Source: Candidatus Cloacimonadota bacterium (lineage in GTDB: Bacteria > Cloacimonadota > Cloacimonadia > Cloacimonadales > Cloacimonadaceae). From it: DNA of 14,644 nucleotides. The stretch covers positions 1 through 14,644 of the forward strand of contig JAAYQD010000230.1 in NCBI GenBank assembly GCA_012519465.1. Direction: 5' to 3'. The notes under the pieces were generated by a model that had not been told where the DNA came from, made no database searches, and was given only the letters and a program-made list of their open reading frames with translations. Shown one piece after another: positions 1 through 8,005 of the stretch. Position numbers and translations under genes: made by a program. Within the stretch, counting starts at the first letter, position 1. Every line of letters begins with the position of its first letter.

Positions 1-847
1 AGGAGGAGATACATACCATCCCACAGCTCATCGCTTCCATCAGGGCACAAGGCAAGCCTTCGTTATCAGAAGCCATCACAAAAATTCGCGCTTTATGTAA
101 CCAGGCCCGGGTATCCTTTTGAAAACCGTGAAAACTGATATTGCCACTCAAGCCTCTTTCTCGCACCTCTGTTTTCAATTCTTCTTCCAAACTGCCATAG
201 CCCACCACTGCCATCTTTATATCAGGATAAATCTTTACCAGCTCCTCCATTGCATTAAATATCCGGGGTAGCCCCTTATAAACTTCCAAACGCCCAATAT
301 AAATGAAATCAAATTCCTTGGTATCCGAAATGGAGGGGATAAAACGTTCGGTATCAATGGTGCTATGTAAAACATGTACGTTATCAAAACCCATTTCGTT
401 CCAGCGTTTCTGAGACCGGGAGCCTGGAACATTGAAAAACAAGGCATGTTTGATTATCCTGCGGATAAACCAGCCCCTGACGGGCAAAGCCGCCAGACGG
501 TGCACATCCGTGCCTGTCTGACCTAAGATATACGGCGTTCCGGTAAACTTGGCTGCTATATACACCAGGTAAAAATGTGGTATATAATGATATGCCAATA
601 ATAGCCTCGCTTTATGCTTTTTTACCAGCCTTGCCAAAATGAAGGGTGTGATAAGCAGGTTCAAAAAAGGATTCTTGCACAAACTGGGCAACACATGATA
701 GGATAGCTTGGAGATCTCCGGTCCCCGCTCTTTTCTTGCCACTATTATCTTATCCACTTGCTGCACTTTGCTGAGAGGGATAAATTTGGCTTCAAAAGTG
801 CCGGGACCCATCCTGCTGCTGCTGATAATAGTGATGCTATCTTTCAA
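1..847 (-). CDS. Glycosyltransferase family 4 (partial, 3' end off window)
   Basis: The visible 282 residues read as a retaining GT-B glycosyltransferase of family GT4, which transfers a sugar from a nucleotide donor to a growing lipid-linked glycan on the cytoplasmic side of the membrane. Seen: an N-terminal strand ITIISSSRMGPG (residues 5-16), an acceptor-domain stretch GTPYILGQTGTDVHRL (103-118), the second-domain opening FIYIGRLEVYKG (181-192), and the donor-site motif EGLPCALMEAMSCG (263-276), with the two Glu residues of the EX7E pattern at 263 and 271 (nine residues spanning EGLPCALME). The C-terminal helices are cut off by the window edge. I chose a TTG start at 847 because an AAGGTGG ribosome site lies 4 nt upstream and a stop codon closes the frame shortly before it. 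The start overlaps the upstream PaaK-like stop (TTGA), which implies translational coupling. M13 is an alternative start but would remove the first strand. Confidence 0.9.
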   Translation of the reverse strand, partial: MKDSITIISSSRMGPGTFEAKFIPLSKVQQVDKIIVARKERGPEISKLSYHVLPSLCKNPFLNLLITPFILARLVKKHKARLLLAYHYIPHFYLVYIAAKFTGTPYILGQTGTDVHRLAALPVRGWFIRRIIKHALFFNVPGSRSQKRWNEMGFDNVHVLHSTIDTERFIPSISDTKEFDFIYIGRLEVYKGLPRIFNAMEELVKIYPDIKMAVVGYGSLEEELKTEVRERGLSGNISFHGFQKDTRAWLHKARIFVMASDNEGLPCALMEAMSCGMVCISS

Positions 848-2184
848 TATTCCACCTTTGAAATTACGTATTTATGCTTGCCGGCGGCGCTGAGGGGGAT
901 ATCATCCACAATCTGCACCTCTATGGCTATTCCCTCTCCAGCATTATGCTTTAATAAATCTAAAATATCCTGCTCGTTTTTGGCAGTAAATGCCGGAGTG
1001 ACAACAAGTTTTATCACTATCAAAAGCGGTTTTTCATGGATGACCTGAAATTTGGAAAGCTTGTCAGTCCAAGCCTCAAACGGGATGGAGAGCCCATTGA
1101 GTACCCTGCCGTTGGGCAGGTAGAATACATCAGACACCCGTCCCACTATTTTATCCAATACGGGCAGCTTAATCCCGCATTCACAGGGAGTGGCACTGGG
1201 TATGGCTTGATCTGAGGGAGTGTATCTGATGAGGGGCATGGCATAATCGTGCAAAGAGGTGAGCACAATCTCGCCTGTATCTCCAGGTAGTGTATTCGTT
1301 TTGAGATCTTTATCCAAAATCTCCATGATACTGGTCTCGGTATTAATATGATATTTTTGCGATAGCACACATTGGCTGGCGCCGCCCATCCCGTCTCCAC
1401 AGCCGTATGTATCTATTATTTTACAGGCAAAGGCTTCTTCTATGCTCTTTCTATCTGCCTCCAACAGCATTTCAGCAGTGGTGAATATCTTATCCATATT
1501 AAGTTGGATATTATGCTGCTGCACCCATTTGGCAAAGCTGGATATTGCCGAAGGATAACCTCGCATAAAGCGGATTTTTTGCGATGCTATATCTTGGGCA
1601 TACAATTTCATCTGCTCATCGCTCATGTGCATGATATTAAAGGAGTAATTCCTCTGCGTCCAGCGCCACAACCTCGCTTTAAGGCCTATCTTACCTTCGT
1701 TGTACATGGACCCACCTTTTAGGATGGCAATTTTATCTCCCCCCAGATGGTAGCCACCCCACTCAAAAGCCCGAATCTTGGTAGCCCAGTTCAAGCCCCA
1801 ACTGGCTGTATCGTTGTAGTATTTAAAGGGAATACCCGTGGTTCCTCCGCTGGAGCGTGGTAGAGGGCGATAGGTTTGGAAGTCTGAAGCGATAAAATCA
1901 TCAGGATTTGCCCGTACATCGCTTTTACCGATTATAGGAAAATGTTGCAAATCTTCAAGTGATTTAAGGTCTTCCGGCTCCATCCCTTGCTGCTTCATCA
2001 CCTTACGATAATGTGGCACTTTGTGATAAACATGAGTCACCAATAGCTGTAGCCTCTGCAACTGATAGGCATGGGTTTGATCTTCACTCCAGTATTGGTT
2101 TTCATTTACAAACTTCACCATGTTCCGGAGATCGAAGCCATACCTTTTACCAAGTAAGAAAAAGCTAAGATCTGATCTATTCAT
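844..2184 (-). CDS. PaaK/CapK-like AMP-forming ligase (copy 2)
   Basis: A 446-residue member of the phenylacetate-CoA ligase / coenzyme F390 synthetase family, the usual length for it. These enzymes activate a carboxylic acid as acyl-AMP. CapK-type members occur in capsule clusters with unproven substrates. Seen: the phosphate-binding loop SSGGTTG (111-117), YGCGDG (260-265), the adenylate-site stretch RYTPSD (320-325), CECG (334-337) before the GR of the hinge motif KIVGR (345-349), and a C-terminal AAGKHKYVIS (433-442) with candidate catalytic lysines K436 and K438. The family more often has Glu than Asp in the YGxxE-type motif; here the residue is D264. The ATG at 2184 follows a modest AAAGAAG ribosome site. 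The gene overlaps the downstream glycosyltransferase by 4 nt. It is a divergent paralogue of the 2857-4182 gene. The substrate is unknown; an acyl or aminoacyl decoration of the glycan is inference. Confidence 0.88.
   Translation of the reverse strand: MNRSDLSFFLLGKRYGFDLRNMVKFVNENQYWSEDQTHAYQLQRLQLLVTHVYHKVPHYRKVMKQQGMEPEDLKSLEDLQHFPIIGKSDVRANPDDFIASDFQTYRPLPRSSGGTTGIPFKYYNDTASWGLNWATKIRAFEWGGYHLGGDKIAILKGGSMYNEGKIGLKARLWRWTQRNYSFNIMHMSDEQMKLYAQDIASQKIRFMRGYPSAISSFAKWVQQHNIQLNMDKIFTTAEMLLEADRKSIEEAFACKIIDTYGCGDGMGGASQCVLSQKYHINTETSIMEILDKDLKTNTLPGDTGEIVLTSLHDYAMPLIRYTPSDQAIPSATPCECGIKLPVLDKIVGRVSDVFYLPNGRVLNGLSIPFEAWTDKLSKFQVIHEKPLLIVIKLVVTPAFTAKNEQDILDLLKHNAGEGIAIEVQIVDDIPLSAAGKHKYVISKVEY
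852..858 (-). promoter_or_regulatory. Ribosome binding site deciding a TTG start (GT4 gene)
   Basis: On the minus strand AAGGTGG lies 4 nt before TTG at 847-845. It differs by one base from AAGGAGG. It is inside the last codons of the PaaK-like gene, which supports coupled translation and the non-ATG start. Confidence 0.55.
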
Positions 2185-2475
2185 GACTTGTCTTCTTTAA
2201 TATAATCATTATTGATATTATTCATTAGAATTTGATTTGTTTTGAGGCGTATTTGCAAGGTGAATCTATCCATATCTCACCCAAATCGCAATATGGAATT
2301 CTATATTTCACTTTTGAGACTTCAAAATGAAATATGGGTTTTTGTATTTCAAGTTTTCAGCCAAAGTACAGAATCTTAACAAGCCAATCAATAATTCTAT
2401 CACTTCTTTGAATTACATCACAGTATACTCTGAGATCAAGCATTATTGAACAGCATATGTCTTAAAACAGATGGG
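2185..2475. other. 291-bp AT-rich spacer with two hairpins
   Basis: This is the longest gene-free stretch. No open frame in it looks real. It holds a 7-bp stem (2269-2275 with 2291-2297) and next to it a 13-bp stem with one bulged base (2303-2335). I found no convincing -35/-10 pair for the PaaK-like gene that follows, although a promoter here would make sense because the upstream neighbour is an unrelated HTH gene. Confidence 0.5.
2303..2335. repeat. Bulged AT-rich inverted repeat (hairpin)
   Basis: ATATTTCA-C-TTTTG at 2303-2316 pairs with CAAAATGAAATAT at 2323-2335 around a 6-nt loop; the C at 2311 is a bulge. On the plus strand it is followed by GGGTTTTTG, but all genes are on the minus strand, so it is not a terminator for them. 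Its role is unknown. Confidence 0.5.
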
Positions 2476-2814
2476 TTAGATCTTAATCCTGCCCATTTTC
2501 ATCAAGCGTGAGTTTATTGCCCAAGAAGTTCTTTGTAATTTAGCGGCAATCTCACGAATCGAGGTTCCAGCTTCAAATTCGCGTATCAAAAGAGATTCTT
2601 CATCAGGTGTCCATGCCTTACCCGTATTTTCCGGAGCCTCATATTTTCGCTGGGATTGTTTATTTTTCTGTTTCATGATCTCCAGAGCCTTATACAAGGC
2701 TCTAATAGTATCAGGTTTCTGAAATACACTGTCATGCTCAAGTGCAACCCCGGAAAAAGGGTCTATGCCATCAGCCAGAAAGGTTATGATCTCTACTGCT
2801 CTACTTAGTTCCAT
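2476..2814 (-). CDS. Small DNA-binding-like protein with C-terminal SANT/Myb-like HTH
   Basis: This 112-residue protein has two parts. Residues 1-46 carry a motif of the type LADGIDPFSGVALEHDSVFQKPDTIRALYKAL, seen in small bacterial proteins of unknown function. Residues 68-110 form a helix-turn-helix-like domain opening with WTPDEESLL, then a second helix SIREIAAKLQRT and a third WAINSRLMKMGRI, which resembles SANT/Myb-like or sigma-region-4-like folds. A basic linker (48-62) separates them. It probably binds DNA, but no target is known. The ATG at 2814 has only a weak AAGAG upstream. It sits between two PaaK-like genes, 42 nt after one and 291 nt before the other, and has no obvious enzymatic link to the locus. 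It could be a local regulator or an unrelated passenger. Confidence 0.75.
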   Translation of the reverse strand: MELSRAVEIITFLADGIDPFSGVALEHDSVFQKPDTIRALYKALEIMKQKNKQSQRKYEAPENTGKAWTPDEESLLIREFEAGTSIREIAAKLQRTSWAINSRLMKMGRIKI

Positions 2815-2856
2815 TTGCTACTCTTATCGTTGTTTTACAAAAAACTATCTAACAGG

Positions 2857-4182
2857 TTATGAAATGCTATGCATGCCCTGTATTTCGCTGATTATGGGTC
2901 GATATTTTCCAGATTTCGCATTGGCGATATCCGTCTCTTGGATATAATCAACCCTAACCTGGGGCAGTTTATCTGTTATCAGTTGAGTAAGTACCAGTTC
3001 ATCTTCCTTACTCATTTGCTCCCCCACATATCTGAATTTCAAGCTTGTATCTTTCTTTTGCAGAACCTGAAACTTCTGTAAACCAATCTTTTGCCCGATG
3101 CCGCTTTCAAAAAGGATCTTCCAGATATAGGAGCTATGCAGCTTTTCGCCCTCCATACCGTGGAGATAATCAACTACCCTGCCCTTGATATACTTGATCT
3201 TTTGGCTCTTTCTGCCACAGCTACATTCTTGAGGGTCAAATTCCGCCTCGTCCCCATTCCAATAGTTAATATAGGGCATCGCATAGTTATCCAAGTCTGT
3301 CAACAGAAACTCGCCATTATCCTTGGTGTTTGCAATCACTCTCTCCTCCGTGATATGCAGCCCTGTGTGTGCGGGACATTCATAAGCTATGCCACCGATT
3401 TCCCCGCATCCATATTGATCAAAAACTTCCGCTGAAAACACCTTTTCAAAGAGTTCCCGATGCTGTGGTAACAGAGGTTCCGCGGTGGTCATGATGGTCT
3501 TCACGGGAAAGCGCAAACCTTGGGAATCCAAATCCTGGGCAATGTTATACAAGAATTGTGGATAGGCTCTGATCAAGGCTATATGATGCTTACTTAGGAG
3601 ATCTCTTATGTACAGAAGATTGGATGCATAATCCCCATAGGTATCCACGGGAATCTCATGATTTAGCTTATTAATCAGCAATTTAGTTAGCTGTTTTAAT
3701 GAGCGCTTCCCCTTGCCAAATCCACCAGACAAATCAAGCTTCTGATCCTTGGGCTTTATCTGCATCCAATCCAAAAATCTTTTGTAAGCTCCCCAACTGG
3801 AACTGCGAACTTGGGCATCTTTTCTTTTGAGGAGCGCCCCTCCCGTGGTACCACCGGTATAGCTCTCTTTTACTCCCTTAATCTGCCGGATATTGGCGGG
3901 AGTCAAATCCTGATAGTTTTGCATGATGATTTCTTTGGTGAGGATGGGGAAGCTATGCAGGATATCAAGAGACTTCACGTCTTGTGGACACATCCCCAGC
4001 TCATCCATCAATTTCCTATAATATGACACCTGCTGATATACGTGGTTGATAAGCTTTTGCAGCTTACCCAGCCTGAAGGCATACATCTCTTCTTTGCCAT
4101 ACCACTGCGTTTTGCTATACAGACGGTAATGGCGTTGCACTCGCTTACCACTGAAAAGATCTGTTATTATGTTGTTATACAT
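2857..4182 (-). CDS. PaaK/CapK-like AMP-forming ligase (copy 1)
   Basis: A 441-residue adenylate-forming ligase of the phenylacetate-CoA ligase family. Seen: phosphate-binding loop TGGTTGG (109-115), TTAEPL (232-237), YGCGE (257-261) with the canonical Glu, YWNGDE (307-312) with Asp311 as the expected ribose-binding residue, CSCG (320-323), KGR (333-335) at the hinge, and the C-terminal AKSGKYRPII (422-431) with K426 as candidate catalytic lysine. The full family architecture is present and no key residue is obviously lost. The start at 4182 lies 12 nt after the polymerase stop, with AGG inside the end of that gene as the likely ribosome site, so the two are probably cotranscribed. The substrate is unknown. 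Paralogy with the 844-2184 protein is clear by motif order, but the sequences are far apart. Confidence 0.88.
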   Translation of the reverse strand: MYNNIITDLFSGKRVQRHYRLYSKTQWYGKEEMYAFRLGKLQKLINHVYQQVSYYRKLMDELGMCPQDVKSLDILHSFPILTKEIIMQNYQDLTPANIRQIKGVKESYTGGTTGGALLKRKDAQVRSSSWGAYKRFLDWMQIKPKDQKLDLSGGFGKGKRSLKQLTKLLINKLNHEIPVDTYGDYASNLLYIRDLLSKHHIALIRAYPQFLYNIAQDLDSQGLRFPVKTIMTTAEPLLPQHRELFEKVFSAEVFDQYGCGEIGGIAYECPAHTGLHITEERVIANTKDNGEFLLTDLDNYAMPYINYWNGDEAEFDPQECSCGRKSQKIKYIKGRVVDYLHGMEGEKLHSSYIWKILFESGIGQKIGLQKFQVLQKKDTSLKFRYVGEQMSKEDELVLTQLITDKLPQVRVDYIQETDIANAKSGKYRPIISEIQGMHSIS

Positions 4183-4194
4183 GGATGTATCTTT

Positions 4195-5490
4195 TTACCT
4201 CAGCTGTTCTTTCTGGTTTGGTGTTGATCCTGCTGATGAATTATTATTTGAATTTTCTTGATTTTGCAGATAAAGTAATATGGCTGGTGACAAAAACAAG
4301 GGAATGAAAAACATAAAGTCACCAAGGATCACTTTCATTAAGCCCATTACGATTAATAATCCCAAGGAGAGCCAATAAAAGAAGCGGTATTCACCTCTCA
4401 AGTGGGCAAGTAGGGTTTTAATAATATTTACCAATACCCAGATTAGTGCAGAAAATCCCACAATACCAAAAAGTGCCAATTGATATGCCCAGAATAGGTG
4501 CCCATCCCCACTAATGGATTCTCTATTGCCAAAAAGTGGATTGCGCATAAACACTTCATAATTATAATAATATCGTTTTATTCTTCCTTCTGCAGTTGTC
4601 TCTACCCGTGTTTCTGCATCAATCTCAACCCCAGAACTTATTGCAGTTTCAATATCCGTAACCCGTACACGCACTTCTTCAGTGGGAGCTATGTTTGCAA
4701 GCCCCAACAGAGCTTTAGAGATTAAAACATTGGGGGGGACAACAATCAATAGTAAAACAATCACCAAAACCACAATGATGGAATAGCCCTTATGAAAGAT
4801 GTTTTGCCCAACCATTGAAAGTGCAAACCCTGCTATTGCCAGCAACAGTGGCGCAGTGAAAGCACCTAAAAAAACAGTGATCATCACAATTGTGGCAAAA
4901 CCATAAAGGAATGATTTCTGTAGCTTATTATCAGTCTTTTTTGCCCACAAGACCAAAGGTGGTATTAAGGGCGGCAACCCTGAATGAAAACCATATCCGG
5001 AAATCCCCGTCCTGGCGATTTCCAGAGCCGTATCACCTCCAACCATTCTTGCCGCATAGGGATTTAACAAAAGCCCTCTTATATTAATAATACATGAAAT
5101 AAAGATCATTACCAAGCTGGTGATAACAATTAACTTTAAAGAATGAGGATCGTTTTTAGCAATAAACAAATCATAGAGCAGGATTACTATCAATAAGGGA
5201 ATGGTAATCCTATCCATCCATATCGTGACCCCAAATATTCTCCCTCTTCTTATGTTTGTAATCATCATTACCACCAAGGTATAGTAAAAAAGAAGCAACA
5301 TGTTTTTTTTCGTTAAAACACTGGAAAACATAAATAGGGTTGTTAATATAAAAATTGCTTTCCATAGCTGCACACTAAATATGCTTACGCCAGCAACCCT
5401 AATTTCCAAAAATCGGGATACCACGGGCAAGATCATAGTAAAAAGGTATATGTTTGCCAAATATATACATAGCTTGACTTTGTTGATCAT
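4195..5490 (-). CDS. Wzy / O-antigen ligase-like polytopic membrane protein
   Basis: This 431-residue protein has roughly ten or more hydrophobic segments (for example 7-25, 44-60, 64-79, 96-110, 118-136, 196-226, 237-252, 338-360, 371-388, 391-408). It has a long hydrophilic segment at about 265-335 that would face the periplasm. That segment ends with RNPLFGNRESISGDGH (316-331) directly before a membrane helix, the hallmark arrangement of the O-antigen ligase / Wzy polymerase family (NPLFG, then a His). Such proteins join lipid-linked repeat units, or transfer them to an acceptor, on the outer face of the inner membrane. Sequence alone does not separate polymerase from ligase. The C-terminal tail (409-431) is polar and Asn/Ser-rich. 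Base composition is clearly more AT-rich than the LegC/LegB region. The gene is 12 nt upstream of the PaaK-like copy 1. Confidence 0.85.
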   Translation of the reverse strand: MINKVKLCIYLANIYLFTMILPVVSRFLEIRVAGVSIFSVQLWKAIFILTTLFMFSSVLTKKNMLLLFYYTLVVMMITNIRRGRIFGVTIWMDRITIPLLIVILLYDLFIAKNDPHSLKLIVITSLVMIFISCIINIRGLLLNPYAARMVGGDTALEIARTGISGYGFHSGLPPLIPPLVLWAKKTDNKLQKSFLYGFATIVMITVFLGAFTAPLLLAIAGFALSMVGQNIFHKGYSIIVVLVIVLLLIVVPPNVLISKALLGLANIAPTEEVRVRVTDIETAISSGVEIDAETRVETTAEGRIKRYYYNYEVFMRNPLFGNRESISGDGHLFWAYQLALFGIVGFSALIWVLVNIIKTLLAHLRGEYRFFYWLSLGLLIVMGLMKVILGDFMFFIPLFLSPAILLYLQNQENSNNNSSAGSTPNQKEQLR

Positions 5491-5632
5491 AACATGCTTT
5501 CTCTTTGTCCTGTTTTCTTAGAATGTTGTCTTTATAGTGTTTGCGGCTATCTGTTAAGCTTTAATTTTTCACCACGATCCGCACTTTATGCCTGTCAGTA
5601 TGCTCACTTAATAAGGAACCACTCGTATAGCC

Positions 5633-6079
5633 TTATATCAGGCTATCCAGGCTCTCCCAGCCCGGCACTTTCTCCAAATACCCAGCCTCTGCAGCAGCTG
5701 CCACGCTTTTACAGGGCAGATCCCGCTCTAACACCTCCTCACGGGTGAGGGTGGTAAAATCCACATCAGGATATTCCTTTACCAGGGCGCGCATTATCTT
5801 CATATACACATTTGGCCAGGTGCTCATCGCTCTGCCCTGGCGGCGGAAATGGCGGTTAAAAAGATCAATATAACGCCGGCAATCATCAAGATATGCATCC
5901 GTCACGGCGATGCGCCGTCTAAAGCTATGCATTTTCTGAGTTATGGTATTATCCGGCATAAACTTGGGCTTCACCTTCCTGCGGACAATATACTTGTTTA
6001 GCTTGGAATTGTAGTAAATCACCACGTCATCCATATTGCCGCTAAAACCGGGGAGCAGAACTTTCAATTTTGCTTTCAT
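5633..6079 (-). CDS. Unrecognised basic 148-aa protein
   Basis: I do not recognise a characterised family. The frame is closed and has a plausible ribosome site (AGGTAGGTAAAAAT before ATG at 6079). The protein opens with MKAKLKVLLPGFSGNMDDVV, continues with a tyrosine/lysine stretch YYNSKLNKYIVRRKVKPKF (22-40), and has a basic mixed helical middle (HSFRRR 51-56, FNRHFRR 74-80). The C-terminus is acidic and alanine-rich, with AAAAEAGYLEKV (127-138). No signal peptide or membrane segment is visible. The high Arg/Lys content suggests nucleic-acid or partner binding, but that is inference. It lies between the FemAB-like gene and the polymerase, with a strong inverted repeat just upstream, and looks like a passenger rather than a glycan enzyme. 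Confidence 0.65.
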   Translation of the reverse strand: MKAKLKVLLPGFSGNMDDVVIYYNSKLNKYIVRRKVKPKFMPDNTITQKMHSFRRRIAVTDAYLDDCRRYIDLFNRHFRRQGRAMSTWPNVYMKIMRALVKEYPDVDFTTLTREEVLERDLPCKSVAAAAEAGYLEKVPGWESLDSLI

Positions 6080-6118
6080 ATTTTTACCTACCTTAGAATA
6101 TTAGCATCTTGCCTATAC

Positions 6119-6187
6119 GATACCCTTGCGATGCCGTTGCGCCTCCTTGCGAATTGCTGGCTATCGCAACGGCATCGCAAGCGTATC
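6119..6187. repeat. Long inverted repeat, 17-bp perfect stem (23 bp with one mismatch)
   Basis: Positions 6125-6141 (CTTGCGATGCCGTTGCG) are perfectly complementary to 6165-6181. GATAC/GTATC extend the stem to 6119-6187 with one C-C mismatch. The 23-nt loop carries a further TTGCG, so TTGCG occurs three times and CGCAA twice. No T-run follows on the minus strand, so it is not a classical terminator. It looks like a REP/BIME-type palindromic repeat in the gap between the FemAB-like gene and the 148-aa gene. Confidence 0.8.
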
Positions 6188-6231
6188 TAATGGGCAAGCC
6201 CCTTGGCAGATGCCTTTGTCCATTATAAACA

Positions 6232-7317
6232 TCAGCCATCTAATTTTCTATAGCCTTGCAAGAGGTGGGCACTGCGTGAGGCAGACATGGGATGCCTTGC
6301 CTTCCATTGCTCTTGGATCTGTTCATAGATATCTGGGTTGTGGATGGTTTTGCCAATAAAAAAGGGATTGTCACAGCCTTTGGCAAAGTTCAATTTGAAG
6401 TTATAGACACTATCACCCCGGGAGGATCCTCCGCCCATGGAGTATTTTTTGATGCCGATGGTATCCAAGTATTTGAGCAGTTCCCATCTTTGAAAGGTGT
6501 TGGCTTTGTATTGATAGTATTCGCTGAGAGTGCCGCCTAAAAAGCCAAAGGCGAGCTCTCCATCCAGTAGGATCAGTTCCGTGCTGATGGGTGTATCTTC
6601 AAAAAATGTAATTAAAACCAGCAGCATCTCTTGCAGATTGGATGCGAGGTTTTGGAAAAAATCGAAATCGAAGAAATAAAAATCATCGGCTTTAGTGCGC
6701 TGCATGGTGCTGTTGTAAATTTCAAAGAATACCTCGAGGAGGCTCTTTGTAATCTCTTGCCCTCTAAAAAAGTGAGTGACCAAATCGTAAGATTCCCCTT
6801 TCCTGACTGTTTTACGTACCCGATATTCAAAGGAATCGCTCCATACGGTGTCCAGGCCTTGGGATAAATCTATAAACACATTATCCAACACGTCCAACTG
6901 CTGGGTATAGTTGTGATATTTCCTGTTTCCCGTGATGGGGCAATATCTCACAAATTCTGTCACCACTCTATTATTTTGCAAAAATGCCTGCAACTCCGTA
7001 TTGAATAGATATATAAACTGCGGATCACTCACCTTACCAATGGGGCCATTATAGCCGTATGCTCCAGAAATATCATAATACTGGGCACCCAAGTCATAGC
7101 CCAGGGCATTGATGCTCTTTTTGATGAGGGGGTAAAAAAGGAAGTTATCCTCATCCTGCATTCCCCAAAAGCACAGCGTCTTCCCATCCTCTATAGATGC
7201 GTAAGAACGGTAATATCCGGAGCTAAAAAACGGAGATTTTTTGGCTGGATCCAGAAGGTGATACAGCTCATCCCAATGTTTTGTATCCGCTATGGTGTCG
7301 AGACCAAAAATACTCAT
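6232..7317 (-). CDS. FemAB-like GNAT-fold acyl/aminoacyl transferase
   Basis: This 361-residue protein resembles the FemAB / lipid II:glycine glycyltransferase-like GNAT superfamily, often found in glycan clusters. Members transfer an acyl or aminoacyl group to an amine or hydroxyl of a cell-envelope precursor. Seen: YDISGAYGYNGPIG (81-94), FIDLSQGLDTVW followed by YRVRKTVRKGE (148-175), a second GNAT lobe with GELAFGFLGGTLSEYYQYKA (253-272), and YSMGGGSSRGDSVYNFKLNFA (292-312), a common end-motif of the group. The ATG at 7317 follows the TAA of the upstream GNAT gene with no gap, so the two are translationally coupled. Substrate and acyl donor cannot be read from the sequence. Modification of the amino sugar made by the LegB/LegC pair is inferred from context. 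Confidence 0.78.
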   Translation of the reverse strand: MSIFGLDTIADTKHWDELYHLLDPAKKSPFFSSGYYRSYASIEDGKTLCFWGMQDEDNFLFYPLIKKSINALGYDLGAQYYDISGAYGYNGPIGKVSDPQFIYLFNTELQAFLQNNRVVTEFVRYCPITGNRKYHNYTQQLDVLDNVFIDLSQGLDTVWSDSFEYRVRKTVRKGESYDLVTHFFRGQEITKSLLEVFFEIYNSTMQRTKADDFYFFDFDFFQNLASNLQEMLLVLITFFEDTPISTELILLDGELAFGFLGGTLSEYYQYKANTFQRWELLKYLDTIGIKKYSMGGGSSRGDSVYNFKLNFAKGCDNPFFIGKTIHNPDIYEQIQEQWKARHPMSASRSAHLLQGYRKLDG

Positions 7318-7863
7318 TTATGATTCTCTTAAAAAACCAGCTTCCTTGTACTCACTTCTCAACACTGAATATATATGCAGGTTTTTGAACTCACCGTTTT
7401 TATATACTTCCTCTTTCAGGATGCCTTCTTGTTTGAACCCAAGTGAGGTCAATGTGCGTATGGTTACATAATGTTCTTCCAAGCAATGGCTTTTAATCTT
7501 ATTTATCGGAAATGCGTTGAAGACATAATTGAACAACAAGATATGGGCTTCTTTTGAATAACCCTGTCTCCACATACTTTTGTTACCGATTGTAAACCCA
7601 CCTACTTCAACCTTTTGGTTTCTCAGGTCCATCTTCATCAGGCTGGCGTAGCCAATCATTTCATCAGTTGATAACAAACAAATAGCAAAATACATACTCT
7701 CTTTATCGTTTATTGCTTTATCGGCAACCCAATGCTTCTCTCTTTCCAGAGAAACATAATTGTAATTTCCCACAAGCAATTTGGAGATTTCGGGGTCATT
7801 TCTCCACTTGTTGATAAGTATATAGTCACTTGGCTCAAAAGCCCTTAGGTAAATCCTGTTCAT
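7318..7863 (-). CDS. GNAT N-acetyltransferase, RimJ/PseH-like
   Basis: This 181-residue GNAT protein probably moves an acetyl group from acetyl-CoA to an amine. Seen: an N-terminal strand IYLRAFEPSDYILINKWRND (4-23) typical of RimJ/RimL-like members, the acetyl-CoA pyrophosphate loop region MWRQGYSKEA (97-106) as a variant of the Q/RxxGxG/A motif, and the C-terminal LGFKQEGILKEEV (141-153) seen in many family members. The start has an excellent ribosome site, AAGGAG 5 nt before ATG. PseH-type enzymes in this family acetylate 4-amino sugars, and the gene follows a LegC-type aminotransferase by 142 nt, so N-acetylation of the new 4-amine is the likely job. Direct proof is lacking, and ribosomal-protein or other targets remain possible. 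Confidence 0.85.
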   Translation of the reverse strand: MNRIYLRAFEPSDYILINKWRNDPEISKLLVGNYNYVSLEREKHWVADKAINDKESMYFAICLLSTDEMIGYASLMKMDLRNQKVEVGGFTIGNKSMWRQGYSKEAHILLFNYVFNAFPINKIKSHCLEEHYVTIRTLTSLGFKQEGILKEEVYKNGEFKNLHIYSVLRSEYKEAGFLRES

Positions 7864-8005
7864 ACTGTCTCCTTATAATTATACTATCTGTTAACCTGTT
7901 TGTCTTGCAAAGCTGTACATTTGAAAACAATACATGATTTACAATTCCATTCTATCTTACTGTTTTTATTACTTGTTACCAATACAGCAGATAATTGTAC
8001 AACGC

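Noticed and set aside
2303..2340. Rho-independent terminator
   Set aside because: The hairpin is AT-rich and the T-run lies on the plus-strand side, while all genes run on the minus strand.
5531..5557. TTAACA / TATAAA pair upstream of the polymerase gene
   Set aside because: Both hexamers match 5 of 6 but the spacer is only 15 nt; in AT-rich sequence this is not enough for a promoter call.
7864..7900. TATAAT upstream of the GNAT gene as a promoter
   Set aside because: The -35 match is weak (AAGACA) and the predicted leader would be only about 8 nt, cutting into the ribosome site.
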